Made by a program: the position numbers and the translations under genes. Shown piece after piece: positions 27,398-36,519 of a DNA stretch of 37,561 nucleotides. Origin of the DNA: a virus; the IMG/VR virus record IMGVR_UViG_3300036944_000431, positions 1-37,561 of that record; one strand, written 5' to 3'. Within the stretch, counting starts at the first letter, position 1. Every line of letters begins with the position of its first letter. Under the pieces are notes generated by a model, which had not been told where the DNA came from, made no database searches, and saw nothing but the letters and a program-made list of their open reading frames with translations.

Positions 27398-28698
27398 CCC
27401 ACCCTCCAAGCTGCGCCGTCGTCGAATACAGGCACTTTGTTTGCACCGCCGCCAGCAGCAACAGCGTTAAATGTGGTTGTGGTGCAGTCGCTAATCACGG
27501 CTTTACGGCCAAATACACCAGCGGTGGGGAGCGTCGCGAAAGTGAGAGGACGGCTCCAAATCGTGCCGTCTTGACGCAGCGATGACTGGTCAACGCCACC
27601 TGCGCCATACGTCAAGCCTACTGTCGATTGGTATCGCATACGATGCTGGCTGTTTTCATCGAAGGATACAGTTTGACCGGATGCGATCTTGACAGCATCG
27701 CCAGAGACTTCCGCCGTAGAGCAATCAAATGCAGTCACAACCTTGGTTGTGTTCGCAAAGCCAAAGCCGGTCTTTACTGTGGCGCTGGCGTCACCAGATG
27801 TTTGAACCCGAACGCCGAATCCTGCCTGCATGGCAGTTCCGGTTGGAGATCCAGAAACAAGTTGGCGCGTCACAACGACATCTACGCCAACGCGGTTATT
27901 GTTGTTGTCCGTACCATTGGCGCGAATATCAACCTCGGCTCCCACAAGACCAGTTGTGGGATTGGCGGTTCCGGTTGTGTCGATAGCTTCCAGAACGCCT
28001 GCCCACGTTGGGCCGGTGCTGTTCTTCTTACCCTGCCAATAGCCCGCGACATTCTCGCCAGCAGTGGCGTTGTTTTCCATGATGGACAAAGACGCCCACT
28101 CAAATGAGGCAGTCCCAGCCTGCGCAACATGGATGACGCGGAATGCTGAATTTGTAACACCAGCAGTGCCACCAGTTGCGGACCGACGCAAGATACCAAA
28201 ATCAGCAACATCGGTCGCAGTTGGGGCTGGGTTGTACCAGATGAAAGGTTTAATTAAACCGGCGTCCGACCCACTACCCTCAAAATCGAGAGAAACACCT
28301 TTATTGAGAATGACGCGCAGCCATGATCCTACAGTGTCAGGGTCGTATGTTACAGCGTCATCGATTCCAACTAAGTTTGCGCCTTTGCCGGATGCGGTTG
28401 AGGCTAGGTCGGCGCGCAAAGCCAAGGATTCAACAACAACATTGTCTTGCGTCCAAATCGTCGTGCCAAGGCTATCCTTTAGAACAACCTTGTATGAACC
28501 ATCCCAAAAAACAGTTGCCTCGCCTCGGCTATCTAAAACAATCGGGTTAGCGTTTGGCGTCGTTCCCGCAGCATCTGAATACGTTACCTTAGGCGTCGTC
28601 GTCCCTGCCTCATACGTATACAGCAATCCGCCCGAAAGAGGCACGCCATTAGCCGTGAAATATTGCTGTTTGGCATTTGGCATCAAGGACGTTGTCAT
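27394..28698 (-). CDS. Tail fibre/spike with podoviral head-binding N-terminus
   Basis: This 434-aa protein has an N-terminal ~95 residues (KQQYFTANGVPLSGGLLYTY, then PIVLDSRGEATVFWDGSYKV) typical of podovirus tailspikes and fibres, where they attach to the tail hub. Beta-rich repeats follow with many N, G and T residues (GTDNNNNRVGVDVVV, about residue 255). The C-terminus (GVFGRKAVISDCTTTTFN and on) is a module seen on many fibre ends. There is no obvious depolymerase active site. It should bind the host surface. Confidence 0.85.
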   Translation of the reverse strand: MTTSLMPNAKQQYFTANGVPLSGGLLYTYEAGTTTPKVTYSDAAGTTPNANPIVLDSRGEATVFWDGSYKVVLKDSLGTTIWTQDNVVVESLALRADLASTASGKGANLVGIDDAVTYDPDTVGSWLRVILNKGVSLDFEGSGSDAGLIKPFIWYNPAPTATDVADFGILRRSATGGTAGVTNSAFRVIHVAQAGTASFEWASLSIMENNATAGENVAGYWQGKKNSTGPTWAGVLEAIDTTGTANPTTGLVGAEVDIRANGTDNNNNRVGVDVVVTRQLVSGSPTGTAMQAGFGVRVQTSGDASATVKTGFGFANTTKVVTAFDCSTAEVSGDAVKIASGQTVSFDENSQHRMRYQSTVGLTYGAGGVDQSSLRQDGTIWSRPLTFATLPTAGVFGRKAVISDCTTTTFNAVAAGGGANKVPVFDDGAAWRVG

Positions 28699-28756
28699 GT
28701 TATGGTCCTTCGTTATCCAACGATGGGGTTAATTCTTGAAAGTCTGGCACGCGATT

Positions 28757-28785
28757 GTGTTATGCTGTCTAATTATGCTGGTCAA
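28757..28785 (-). promoter_or_regulatory. Candidate promoter for the fibre-lysis genes
   Basis: The minus strand has TTGACC (28785-28780), a 17-bp spacer and TAACAC (28762-28757), in the 112-bp gap between the ejection and fibre genes. AAGGACC forms the RBS before ATG 28698. The -10 is weak. Nothing else is seen in the gap. Confidence 0.35.
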
Positions 28786-28810
28786 ACCCATTTGGCTTAA
28801 GCGTCATTTA

Positions 28811-30652
28811 TTATTCCTGCTGATTTTCTTTACCATCACCGGCTGCTGCGCGCACCCCGACATTATCGTTTAGAGCACGCACTGGTTTATTGTTGTTAGC
28901 GAAGGCTGTCAGGGCAGTTGCGACGCGCTGCATGGCTACGCCATGTTGCCCGCTAGGAGCCTTGGCAAGCCCGATCAGCGCATTGCGCACCGGGGCGCTT
29001 TCATATGCCCTTGCAAGCCCGCCTGCGCCTAGTGCGGCAAGTGTGCCCTTAACTGCGCCTAGCGATGCAAAACCACCGCCGATCAGATAAGGCACAGACT
29101 GCGCGCCGGTCGTCGGGTTTGCATTGGCAATGCCCGCTTGGCGGGTTGCGTTAATCAACCGTGAAAAGCCTTCAACCGCCGCCGCGTCATTGCCTTGGAA
29201 TGTCACACCGATGTTTTTGCCGAGCCGTGAAACCTCGTTAACGAACCGTTCGGGGCTAACGACATTTGCGCCATCAGGCCCGATAGAACCAGCCTTTTCC
29301 ATTGCCCTGTGGAGCAATGCCGCGCGGGCCTTTGTCTGGCCAGCGGGGCTTAGGTTGCTAAACAGAAGGCGTGTTTCGCTAGGCTTGGCGCTAAACAACA
29401 TGGAAGCGACATTCTCAGGCGTTGCATCCGCTGTGCGCAACAAACGCTTAAGGCCGGAAACCTTCAATTCCCCCGCAAGGCTGGAAAGCTGCGCATTAGC
29501 TGAGCGCCATGCTCGATAGGCTTCGGTACCTTGGGTTGACTTGATGAAATAACCCATATCTTGCCGCAATGGATCATAGATCGCACGAATTGCCTTTTCG
29601 CCAACGTCCTTGATGTCGGCCATCGTGTCTGACTTGAACACGCTACCAAGTTCATCTTGGCGCATTGCTTCAAGCTGCTGTAGCGTCTTACCTTCAAAGC
29701 TAGGGCGAAGCGATTTAAGCACTTCCGCAGCCTTCAACGATGACGGCGTTGCGCGCGACGTTAGATCCGCAATTTGCCCGTCGATAGCGTCTAGCGTCTT
29801 GGAAACAGGCGCAAGGCCCTGCGCACGATTAATAACCGCAGACTTTTGCCGCGTCAGGGAAGACAGCGCCTTACCCCGTGTTGCAAGGAAGTCCTTAGCC
29901 ACAGCTTCGACAGCGCCAGGATTATCAGCGCCAAACTCAGCCGCAAAATCTGTGACCGCCTTGACCCGCTCGCCTGCCTGTGCAGATCGCGAACCACCTG
30001 TGCCCGCGAATGGGATTTTCTCACCCAGCCCGCGTAAGGCTTTGCCGACGATTGTTTTTGGTGGGCGAATGTCGCTAGTGAACACGCGAACGCCGCGCTT
30101 TTCACCTTCTTTCACAACTTCACGCAAGGCGTTTGGTGATGTCGCGCGGGGCGCTGTAGGGCGTGCGGGAGCCTTAGGTAGCATTGCATTAACGGGGCTA
30201 ACCATACCACCCATCAACTGTGCACCCATACGCGCCGCTTGTCCTGAACCGCTCTTCGGTGTGGGGGATAGCTTTTCAACCTCACTACCTATAGTCGGCC
30301 CACGGCGATCAGTTGCGGCAACACCTCTGTCAATAAAGTTTGCCGCACGATCTGCACCAACCGCACGTAAGCCACCACTCACAACACCGCCGACGCCGCG
30401 CCTAATTTGCCTATTGATAACATCGCCAGCATCAGCAGCCATATCAGGAATAGACGTTACGCCCTGCACAAGACCGGCAAGCGTATTAGCGCTTGCGTCG
30501 AGCATTTGTTGCCCAAAGCCTTTAGGCTTGGCAGGAGCCTTGGGCGCGCTTTTCGTCACGTGCGACTTAACCACACGATCCATCACCGCATCGGGCGTAT
30601 CGTCCGGAAATTCCAGAATGTCGCCATTGGGGAGTTGCGCCCGCTTGCTCAT
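28811..30652 (-). CDS. Ejection (DNA injection) protein
   Basis: This 613-aa protein has a short N-terminal domain (KRAQLPNGDILEFPDDTPDA, VMDRVVKSHV), a glycine- and Ala-rich middle, and long helical parts, as in podoviral ejection proteins that leave the virion with DNA and make a channel through the envelope. Hydrophobic stretches near residues 540-570 could enter membranes. It is the third of three consecutive ejection genes, corresponding to the P22 gp7-gp20-gp16 set. ATGA overlap with the upstream gene. Confidence 0.82.
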   Translation of the reverse strand: MSKRAQLPNGDILEFPDDTPDAVMDRVVKSHVTKSAPKAPAKPKGFGQQMLDASANTLAGLVQGVTSIPDMAADAGDVINRQIRRGVGGVVSGGLRAVGADRAANFIDRGVAATDRRGPTIGSEVEKLSPTPKSGSGQAARMGAQLMGGMVSPVNAMLPKAPARPTAPRATSPNALREVVKEGEKRGVRVFTSDIRPPKTIVGKALRGLGEKIPFAGTGGSRSAQAGERVKAVTDFAAEFGADNPGAVEAVAKDFLATRGKALSSLTRQKSAVINRAQGLAPVSKTLDAIDGQIADLTSRATPSSLKAAEVLKSLRPSFEGKTLQQLEAMRQDELGSVFKSDTMADIKDVGEKAIRAIYDPLRQDMGYFIKSTQGTEAYRAWRSANAQLSSLAGELKVSGLKRLLRTADATPENVASMLFSAKPSETRLLFSNLSPAGQTKARAALLHRAMEKAGSIGPDGANVVSPERFVNEVSRLGKNIGVTFQGNDAAAVEGFSRLINATRQAGIANANPTTGAQSVPYLIGGGFASLGAVKGTLAALGAGGLARAYESAPVRNALIGLAKAPSGQHGVAMQRVATALTAFANNNKPVRALNDNVGVRAAAGDGKENQQE

Positions 30653-32274
30653 TTGATGCGGTTCCCTTGCGCGTCATAGCGAATGACGTTGCCACCGGGA
30701 CTAGCGGCCCCACCCTTCATCCCGCGTTGCTTGTATGCCTGCAAATCCTTGATGACGCGGTTCAGGGATGAACGGAAACCGCTTTCGCTCATATTCGCAT
30801 CAAGCGCACCAATTGCAGCCGTCAACTTTTCGCCTTCAGCGTTCGACAGCGCGCCCATGCCCTTCATGCTCTGCACCATAGGCAAAAACACCTGCGCCTT
30901 AAGCGCGTTCAGTTCGGCGCGGAAGTCAGCGGCAGGCGAACCGGGCACAACCATGCCAGCAAGGTTGCCATCAAGCGGGTTAATTGAAGGAAGGCCAACG
31001 CCAGCATTAAAGCCGGGATGTTCAAGCAGCCGGTTAGCCGTGCCGATTGCACGGTCAAATGCATCAAGCGCACTCTGTGAGTAGGCAGGAGTTTCACCTT
31101 TATTAGCCGCAGCCGCCTTAGCTTGTGCAGCCGTAGGAGCAGGCTTCAACTGCCCGCCGCCACGGTTGCCCGTCTCGAACTCACGTTGCGCCGCTGCCAC
31201 GGCAGAAACCTTATCAGGCGGGATCGGTGCGTTAGGATCAATGCCCGCACGGCGCGCAACATAGGCCTTGTAATTTGCCACGCTGGCAGGGCTGTTTTCA
31301 GGCCCGACAGGCGCATACGTGTCAATAATCTTGCTGACCGTGTTAAGACCACGCCCGATATATCGCGAACGCAGAAGCGCCTCTTGTGCTGCAATCCCCT
31401 GCTCTGGTGTGGTGAAGGTAGCAAACCCGCCTTTAGCGCCTGCATATCCCGGCTGTGACCGCGCGAACGGCCCATCCTTGAGCGCGCCGGGGTTTGTCGC
31501 CAACGCAGGGGCAGCGCCAGAAGATATACCACCTTCAGTAACAGGCGTGGCCTGCCCCGTCCGCGTGTCAACGATGTTCCCGCCATTTGCACCCCATACG
31601 AATTGCGTCTGCGGTGGAAGCGAGCCTTGCGAACCGGGCACTACTGTAGCGCCGCCACCGCCATATTCAGGGATCGACAACACGCGAACACCATCACCGG
31701 TCGTTTGCGCTTGGAAGTGCTGTTTTAACTGCTGTTCGGCTGTCAGGTTCTTACGAAGAACATCCTGCTTCCATGCGGCAAAACCGGCAGGGTCTTTCGG
31801 CATATCAGCAAGGCCAGCCTGCAAGTGTGGTGCCATATCAGGAAACGCTTGCGCCAGCCGTTGCGCACGGCCTAGCGCGTCCTCAGGGCTTGCAGCATTG
31901 CCGAACTCGCTGCGTGACGCCTCAGAGAACTTCATGAGATGCTCGAGCTGCGCCGCGCTGGTTTTAGTCTGTTCGCCTTGCGCTTTGGAAAGCTCTTGCT
32001 GCACGCCGGGAATTGATGAGCCAAAGCCACCTTGCGCCAAAAGGCTGCTAAGTTTGTTTGCATCTATACGCCCCGTAGCTGGATCGAGCGCCTGCCCGTA
32101 TGCGTTATTCATCGCATCCGCTTCAGTCTGCTTGCGCAACATGGCGTTTTGCTCTTGCTGCTGCTTAAGCATAGCGTTCTGCCGGTCTTGCGCGTGTTCA
32201 CGGATTTGGATGTAATCCGTAAACGATGGCATATCCGGTGCGCGGGCTTGCAAGGCAATCATCTGGTTAGCCAT
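30649..32274 (-). CDS. Ejection protein with lytic-enzyme-like domain
   Basis: This 541-aa protein has an N-terminal Gln-rich coiled coil (about 20-60) and, near residues 261-350, NPGALKDGPFARSQPGYAGA, GGFATFTTPEQGIAAQEALL and NTVSKIIDTYAPVGPENSPA. I recognise this as a structural lysozyme-like domain in virion proteins, which opens the peptidoglycan during DNA entry. The C-terminus is helical. It starts within 1 nt of the upstream ejection gene stop. Confidence 0.85.
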   Translation of the reverse strand: MANQMIALQARAPDMPSFTDYIQIREHAQDRQNAMLKQQQEQNAMLRKQTEADAMNNAYGQALDPATGRIDANKLSSLLAQGGFGSSIPGVQQELSKAQGEQTKTSAAQLEHLMKFSEASRSEFGNAASPEDALGRAQRLAQAFPDMAPHLQAGLADMPKDPAGFAAWKQDVLRKNLTAEQQLKQHFQAQTTGDGVRVLSIPEYGGGGATVVPGSQGSLPPQTQFVWGANGGNIVDTRTGQATPVTEGGISSGAAPALATNPGALKDGPFARSQPGYAGAKGGFATFTTPEQGIAAQEALLRSRYIGRGLNTVSKIIDTYAPVGPENSPASVANYKAYVARRAGIDPNAPIPPDKVSAVAAAQREFETGNRGGGQLKPAPTAAQAKAAAANKGETPAYSQSALDAFDRAIGTANRLLEHPGFNAGVGLPSINPLDGNLAGMVVPGSPAADFRAELNALKAQVFLPMVQSMKGMGALSNAEGEKLTAAIGALDANMSESGFRSSLNRVIKDLQAYKQRGMKGGAASPGGNVIRYDAQGNRIK

Positions 32275-33029
32275 CAGAAAATTCCCGGATTAGAAGCGAT
32301 GGTGCTTGCAGCCGATGGGGTCAGTCTGTTGTAGACATTCCCGCCGCCGCCACTGTTATAAGCATAACCTTGCGCAAGTGAATTTCCAATGCCACCCAAA
32401 GCCGATGCCAACGCATTAGACGAGCCGACATAACCCGACGCCCTAGCCGCGCCAGCGTTCTGTATGCTGTCAGAAAGCCCTTGCCCCAACTGACCAGCCG
32501 CGTTTGTCAGTGTGTTAGCGCCTGTCTGCCCAGCGCCCATAAGCGATTGCAACGGGTTTAGCCGTGCGTTCCGCTCAACCTGATAGCGGTTAAATGCGTT
32601 GTTATATTCGTCTGAGGCTTGACCTTGGCTAAAGCGCTGGATGCCCTTAAGCATCGAACCTGACAACAGTCCGCCACGTGCAGCAGCCGACCGCTCCAAG
32701 GCCTTCATGCCCTCGTCTTGCCGGAACTGATAACCCGGATCAGCTTGGAATTGATCCATACCAAACGATTGTGCGGCGCTTCCATAACCCGCAGCGGTCT
32801 TATCACCCCCAATCCCTAGAAGCTGCAAAAGCTGGTTCTGTGCGGTAAGGCCCGCCTCACGGAAAGGCGCTTGAAGTTCAACTTGCTTGTTGAATATATC
32901 TTGCTGAACTTGTGCGCTACGATCAGCCGCCGCCGCTTGCGTCTTTGCGGCATTCTTCGCCCCGCTTGACGCGATAAGCGAACCGCCTATCGCTGCCGTT
33001 GCTCCGATTGCTGCTGCTACCGCCGACAT
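32274..33029 (-). CDS. DNA transfer/ejection protein, P22 gp7-like
   Basis: This 251-aa protein begins MSAVAAAIGATAAIGGSLIA, with a hydrophobic N-terminal helix, then AFREAGLTAQNQLL-type sequence (here LQAPFREAGLTAQNQLLQLL), DPGYQFRQDEGMKALERSAA and RGGLLSGSMLKGIQRFSQG. This pattern is very common in short-tailed phage DNA transfer proteins. It is one of the three ejected internal proteins. Two bases separate it from the cupin-SET gene upstream. Confidence 0.9.
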   Translation of the reverse strand: MSAVAAAIGATAAIGGSLIASSGAKNAAKTQAAAADRSAQVQQDIFNKQVELQAPFREAGLTAQNQLLQLLGIGGDKTAAGYGSAAQSFGMDQFQADPGYQFRQDEGMKALERSAAARGGLLSGSMLKGIQRFSQGQASDEYNNAFNRYQVERNARLNPLQSLMGAGQTGANTLTNAAGQLGQGLSDSIQNAGAARASGYVGSSNALASALGGIGNSLAQGYAYNSGGGGNVYNRLTPSAASTIASNPGIF

Positions 33030-33030
33030 T

Positions 33031-33813
33031 CTAGTGCACTCCTAACGCTTGGCGATAATCAACGGTTATTTCATCGCCGTTCATACCACCCTTGCATCCA
33101 TAAATCACGCTTTTTGCAAGCAGATAAATATCGCCGTCATTTTCAAACATTTCAGCGTTTGGCGTAGGTGAATGATTGGTGAAACGGCCTGCAATAGTCC
33201 GCTTGCCCCCTATCCGCGCAGCCGCGATAAATTCGCCCGGCTTGTAATCGCCCGTCGCAAACAATCCGCGACCATGAATGTCAGACGGCCCCGTCGTGAA
33301 CTTGTATTCACCAAACGGAAGCGAAACCATATCGCTTTCATCGGTCGAAATGCAGGCCACCTGCTGTTCCGTGAACCCGTATTCAGCGATAGCAAGGCGA
33401 AAATCTTTTCGCGCCGCCGTGTAGTCTGGTAAAAGGCGCTGCACACCAAGGAAGCCCGCGCTCTTCTCAAAAAGCTGGTCTTCAATCCTGCCAACGTCCG
33501 TTTCGTTCGTGGCGTAGATATTCTGCCAGCGCACCGTTTCGTGTATCTGTGCAATCTTGCGCCCTGGTTCCGCCACAAACGTCATGGGGGCCGTTAATTC
33601 CTCGCGCGTGCCATCCTCACGGATCAGCGTCAACCGACCTTCAAGCATCACGTTAAAGTGCGGTTCGCGGTGGTTGTGGCCGATAATATACGCCCCCGCA
33701 GGCATAACCACCTCACGGATATACACGCCCGGCCCGAAATGATGGCTAACAGGGCATTCAACCTGCTCCATCGTCAAGAAGGCGCTTTCCAGCAAGGCTA
33801 CGTCATTGCTCAA
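33031..33813 (-). CDS. Cupin-SET fusion protein in the tail module
   Basis: This 260-aa protein has residues 35-105 forming a cupin barrel with GHNHREPHFNVMLEGR (His46, His48, His52, Glu58: metal-type site). Residues 176-254 are a SET methyltransferase domain: SDIHGRGLFATGDYKPGEFI, then GRFTNHSPTPNAE (N213-H214, P218-N219) and GDEITVDY (246-253) with the final Tyr. SET proteins methylate lysine using SAM. The pre- and post-SET zinc parts are absent. ATGA overlap with the 111-aa tail gene puts it firmly in the virion operon. Target and virion presence are unknown. Confidence 0.88.
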   Translation of the reverse strand: MSNDVALLESAFLTMEQVECPVSHHFGPGVYIREVVMPAGAYIIGHNHREPHFNVMLEGRLTLIREDGTREELTAPMTFVAEPGRKIAQIHETVRWQNIYATNETDVGRIEDQLFEKSAGFLGVQRLLPDYTAARKDFRLAIAEYGFTEQQVACISTDESDMVSLPFGEYKFTTGPSDIHGRGLFATGDYKPGEFIAAARIGGKRTIAGRFTNHSPTPNAEMFENDGDIYLLAKSVIYGCKGGMNGDEITVDYRQALGVH

Positions 33814-34145
33814 GATACAGTCCTGCCCGATGCACGGATGTTGATTGACGAGGCCGTGCCTGCAATTGTGCTGATAAATGCGCCGACAGACAGATATTGG
33901 CCGACAAGCTCCGGGAATGTGTACGTCTCACTCGGCTGCAACGTCTTGGCTTTAACAATCAGATTGTCGCTGTCCGCCGTGTCCGATGCCGTGACCAGAT
34001 TGACAGACAACGTTGCCGCCGTGCCGGAATAATTGGTCGCCGTGAATTTGTCGATGATCGTCAGAACGCCAGTTGACGTATATTGCGTTGTCTGGCTGTT
34101 TTCAGCCGTCTTGGCGGGGATCAATACGGTGTTGATAACAGACAT
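33810..34145 (-). CDS. Small tail-associated protein (hypothetical)
   Basis: This 111-aa protein begins MSVINTVLIPAKTAENSQTT. It is a beta-rich sandwich-like sequence with Thr/Ser-rich strands (FPELVGQYLSVGAFISTIAG), common in podoviral tail regions between gp10-like and ejection genes. Probably a virion component. It overlaps its neighbours by 1 to 4 nt. Confidence 0.75.
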   Translation of the reverse strand: MSVINTVLIPAKTAENSQTTQYTSTGVLTIIDKFTATNYSGTAATLSVNLVTASDTADSDNLIVKAKTLQPSETYTFPELVGQYLSVGAFISTIAGTASSINIRASGRTVS

Positions 34146-34537
34146 TAGACAATCCCTGTGATGATACCGTTGATTACGGTAACGGTCTTTAGGTCAACGG
34201 TGGTGAATGTGCCACTTGCGCCCATAGGAGGCTCATAGCGCGGCGCGGTGTCCTGATAAGGTGACGCCTCGATAGAAGGCGGTAACACTACGTCAGCAAC
34301 CGCCACAGGCGCGCTAGGTGGCAACGCCTCGGTATATTGCGCCAATGCGCCTAAAGCAGCCTCAACGCTCTCAATGGGCACTACAGGGGAGCGTTGGATG
34401 TCATCCAGTGAGACAACCGACGTTCCCGATCCTGTCAGGTTGTAAAGAGACAAGAAAAACAGATACCACTCACGCGAAACCGCGCCCGTCCGAGGGTCGA
34501 GAAACGCAACGCGGGGAGGTGTGATGTTTGTAATCAT
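34145..34537 (-). CDS. Tail-associated protein (hypothetical)
   Basis: This 130-aa protein has ITNITPPRVAFLDPRTGAVS then REWYLFFLSLYNL. That LDPRTG-SREWY-FF stretch is familiar from phage tail or virion proteins. A Pro-rich middle and a short beta C-terminus (VDLKTVTVINGIITGIV) resemble the ends of fibre-attachment proteins. ATGA overlap with the gp10-like gene. Confidence 0.75.
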   Translation of the reverse strand: MITNITPPRVAFLDPRTGAVSREWYLFFLSLYNLTGSGTSVVSLDDIQRSPVVPIESVEAALGALAQYTEALPPSAPVAVADVVLPPSIEASPYQDTAPRYEPPMGASGTFTTVDLKTVTVINGIITGIV

Positions 34538-35967
34538 GACGCGGTGCCCGACACGACCAGTTCAGCGCCCATGATAGCAATTTTTACCGGGTCTGTACCT
34601 GAAATTTCGTAAACGCGGTCACGTAGCTTTAGCGTCGTCCCTAACCTGCGCCATATAACCCGCGTGCCAGTTTTGCCGATTGCGCCCATTGAACGGCTGT
34701 GTTCACTTGACCAAGTATGCCCGCCGTCATCCGACCAGCGTAGCACAACTTGTGGATCGCTGCCTTGTCCGGTGTTAAGCCCTACACCTGCCTGCACGTC
34801 GATCTGCAATGAATGGTTCACCGAACGCTTAAAATTTGTGGTTGGCAGTGCACGCCATGATCGAAGCCAGCGTTGTTCGTTTCCATTGTCAGAATACGTC
34901 AGTGGGTCCAGCGCGTAGATGTTGCCGTTTTCATAATCACCAACAATCGTGGTGCCACCAAAAGCGCACTGGTTATCCGCACGATGCCGCTCAAACGCTG
35001 TGCCACCCCAGTACGCCCGTTCATGCCAAGCGCCCGTAGCAGCGTCGAAAACCCACGACACACCGGCTTGCGGGAAGTTCAACTGATAGAAGCTATGCCC
35101 GTCCTGCTGATAGGTAAATGCCGTCGTTGCCGACAAGTCGCCATATTGCTGGATTTGCCATTCTACCGCATGGGTCGAGATACGCTGCCCGATGTAGCCC
35201 GCCGCACGATAAACCATACCGAAGCCGCGTGCGTCCTTGCCCAGCCAATAGATTTGGTTGTCCATCTTGGCGACAGAATACGGGGCCGCGCATCCAATCT
35301 CGTTAAACGCGCCTTGAATGCGTGTTAGTGGAAAGTCAGCCTGCCCGCTGTTATAGAACACTTCCGTGCTGGTCGTGCCAAAAGCCCACACTTCACGGTG
35401 GTCAACAATGATTGCGATCAATTGATCTGGCGAACCCTCCGCGCTGGCAAAATCCAGCGGGTCAACCGACGTTCCTTCCAGCAGGCTCGTCACCCATATC
35501 CTTTGGCTGTTAGGCTCATTGAACACAAAATAGCCGTCGATATAACCAACCTTGACAGCGCCAGCAAAATCAGGGTCGGTGATCTGCGCAAACACGCCCG
35601 TGGTTTCGTTGTAAATATAGCCGTCAGGATTGCAGGCAAAGAACAATTGCGTGCCATTGTCAGCAATAGACACAGGGCCGGTGCCGGTGACCGTTCCGAT
35701 TAAGGTAGGCGTGCCGGTTGCTGTCGTCAGCCTGTAGACGCCGCTGCCAGACACCACATAGAATGCCGTACCTGTGGTATTCGCCCACGAGCCGCGAATA
35801 GGGTCTGCGCTGATAGCCTGAAGCAACCGCAAACCCGGCGCACGTTGCAGCCATGCCGCTTCTTTGCCACCTTCTGGGATGACTTCCGGGAATAGGTTAA
35901 CCATCCGCGCGTCAGCCGCGTTAGGACTGCGTGCTTGGTAGGATGATCCTAATATCGGACTCTTCAT
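34534..35967 (-). CDS. Packaged DNA stabilization protein, P22 gp10-like
   Basis: This 477-aa protein (P22 gp10: 472) begins MKSPILGSSYQARSPNAADA then RMVNLFPEV, the family hallmark. Beta-propeller-like repeats follow. In P22, gp10 closes the portal channel below gp4 and links to gp26 and the tailspikes. The HNH gene sits upstream in the gap between this gene and the gp4-like gene. Its own RBS (AAAGG) precedes ATG 35967. Confidence 0.93.
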   Translation of the reverse strand: MKSPILGSSYQARSPNAADARMVNLFPEVIPEGGKEAAWLQRAPGLRLLQAISADPIRGSWANTTGTAFYVVSGSGVYRLTTATGTPTLIGTVTGTGPVSIADNGTQLFFACNPDGYIYNETTGVFAQITDPDFAGAVKVGYIDGYFVFNEPNSQRIWVTSLLEGTSVDPLDFASAEGSPDQLIAIIVDHREVWAFGTTSTEVFYNSGQADFPLTRIQGAFNEIGCAAPYSVAKMDNQIYWLGKDARGFGMVYRAAGYIGQRISTHAVEWQIQQYGDLSATTAFTYQQDGHSFYQLNFPQAGVSWVFDAATGAWHERAYWGGTAFERHRADNQCAFGGTTIVGDYENGNIYALDPLTYSDNGNEQRWLRSWRALPTTNFKRSVNHSLQIDVQAGVGLNTGQGSDPQVVLRWSDDGGHTWSSEHSRSMGAIGKTGTRVIWRRLGTTLKLRDRVYEISGTDPVKIAIMGAELVVSGTAS

Positions 35968-36029
35968 AACGCCTTTACCATTGACGAAATGCGGGTTTTA
36001 TCGCATGAAATCCCCATAGGAGAAAAATA

Positions 36030-36512
36030 ATGGTGACCATAACCCGGCTCAAAGAAGTGCTTGATTGCGACCCTGAATTGGGAATTTTTCGTTGGAAAAT
36101 TAAACCCAATCGCCGCATTATGGCGGGAAGTGTTGCGGGTAGTATTAATTGGAGTGGATACCAAGTTATTAGAATTGATCAGGTCACTTATCGTGCGCAT
36201 CGCTTGATTTGGCTTTATGTTTTTGGTGAATGGCCCAAAAACGATATTGACCACATTAACGGAAACCGAGCAGATAATAGGCTGGGTAATTTGCGTGACG
36301 TCACGACCGCTGAGAATATTCAAAATCAAGTTACCGCGCATAAACGAAACCAGACAGGACGTCTTGGTGTTGCAAAGCAAGGAAATAGCTTTCGCGCACG
36401 CATTTGTACAAATGGTGTATCGCGCTATCTTGGATCGTATACGACCGCAGATGAGGCGGAAGCTGCCTACCGCGAAGCCAAGCGGGCGATGCATCCGACC
36501 AGCCGAATATAA
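36030..36512 (+). CDS. HNH homing endonuclease with AP2 domain, opposite strand
   Basis: This 160-aa protein has YRAHRLIW (His57), DIDHINGNRADNRLGNLR (about 72-89) and an AP2 domain (about 108-152, RLGVAKQGNSFRARI and YLGSYTTADEAEAAY). It is the only plus-strand gene in the late block and is AT-rich. AGGAG lies 8 nt before the ATG. It sits cleanly between the gp4-like and gp10-like genes and breaks neither. It is only a distant relative of the HNH at 13768. Confidence 0.93.
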   Translation: MVTITRLKEVLDCDPELGIFRWKIKPNRRIMAGSVAGSINWSGYQVIRIDQVTYRAHRLIWLYVFGEWPKNDIDHINGNRADNRLGNLRDVTTAENIQNQVTAHKRNQTGRLGVAKQGNSFRARICTNGVSRYLGSYTTADEAEAAYREAKRAMHPTSRI

Positions 36513-36519
36513 CATAGCG

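Noticed and set aside
29610-30656. A 348-codon open frame on the plus strand
   Set aside because: Antisense to the ejection protein, with Ser/Ala/Pro/Arg-rich composition typical of shadows.
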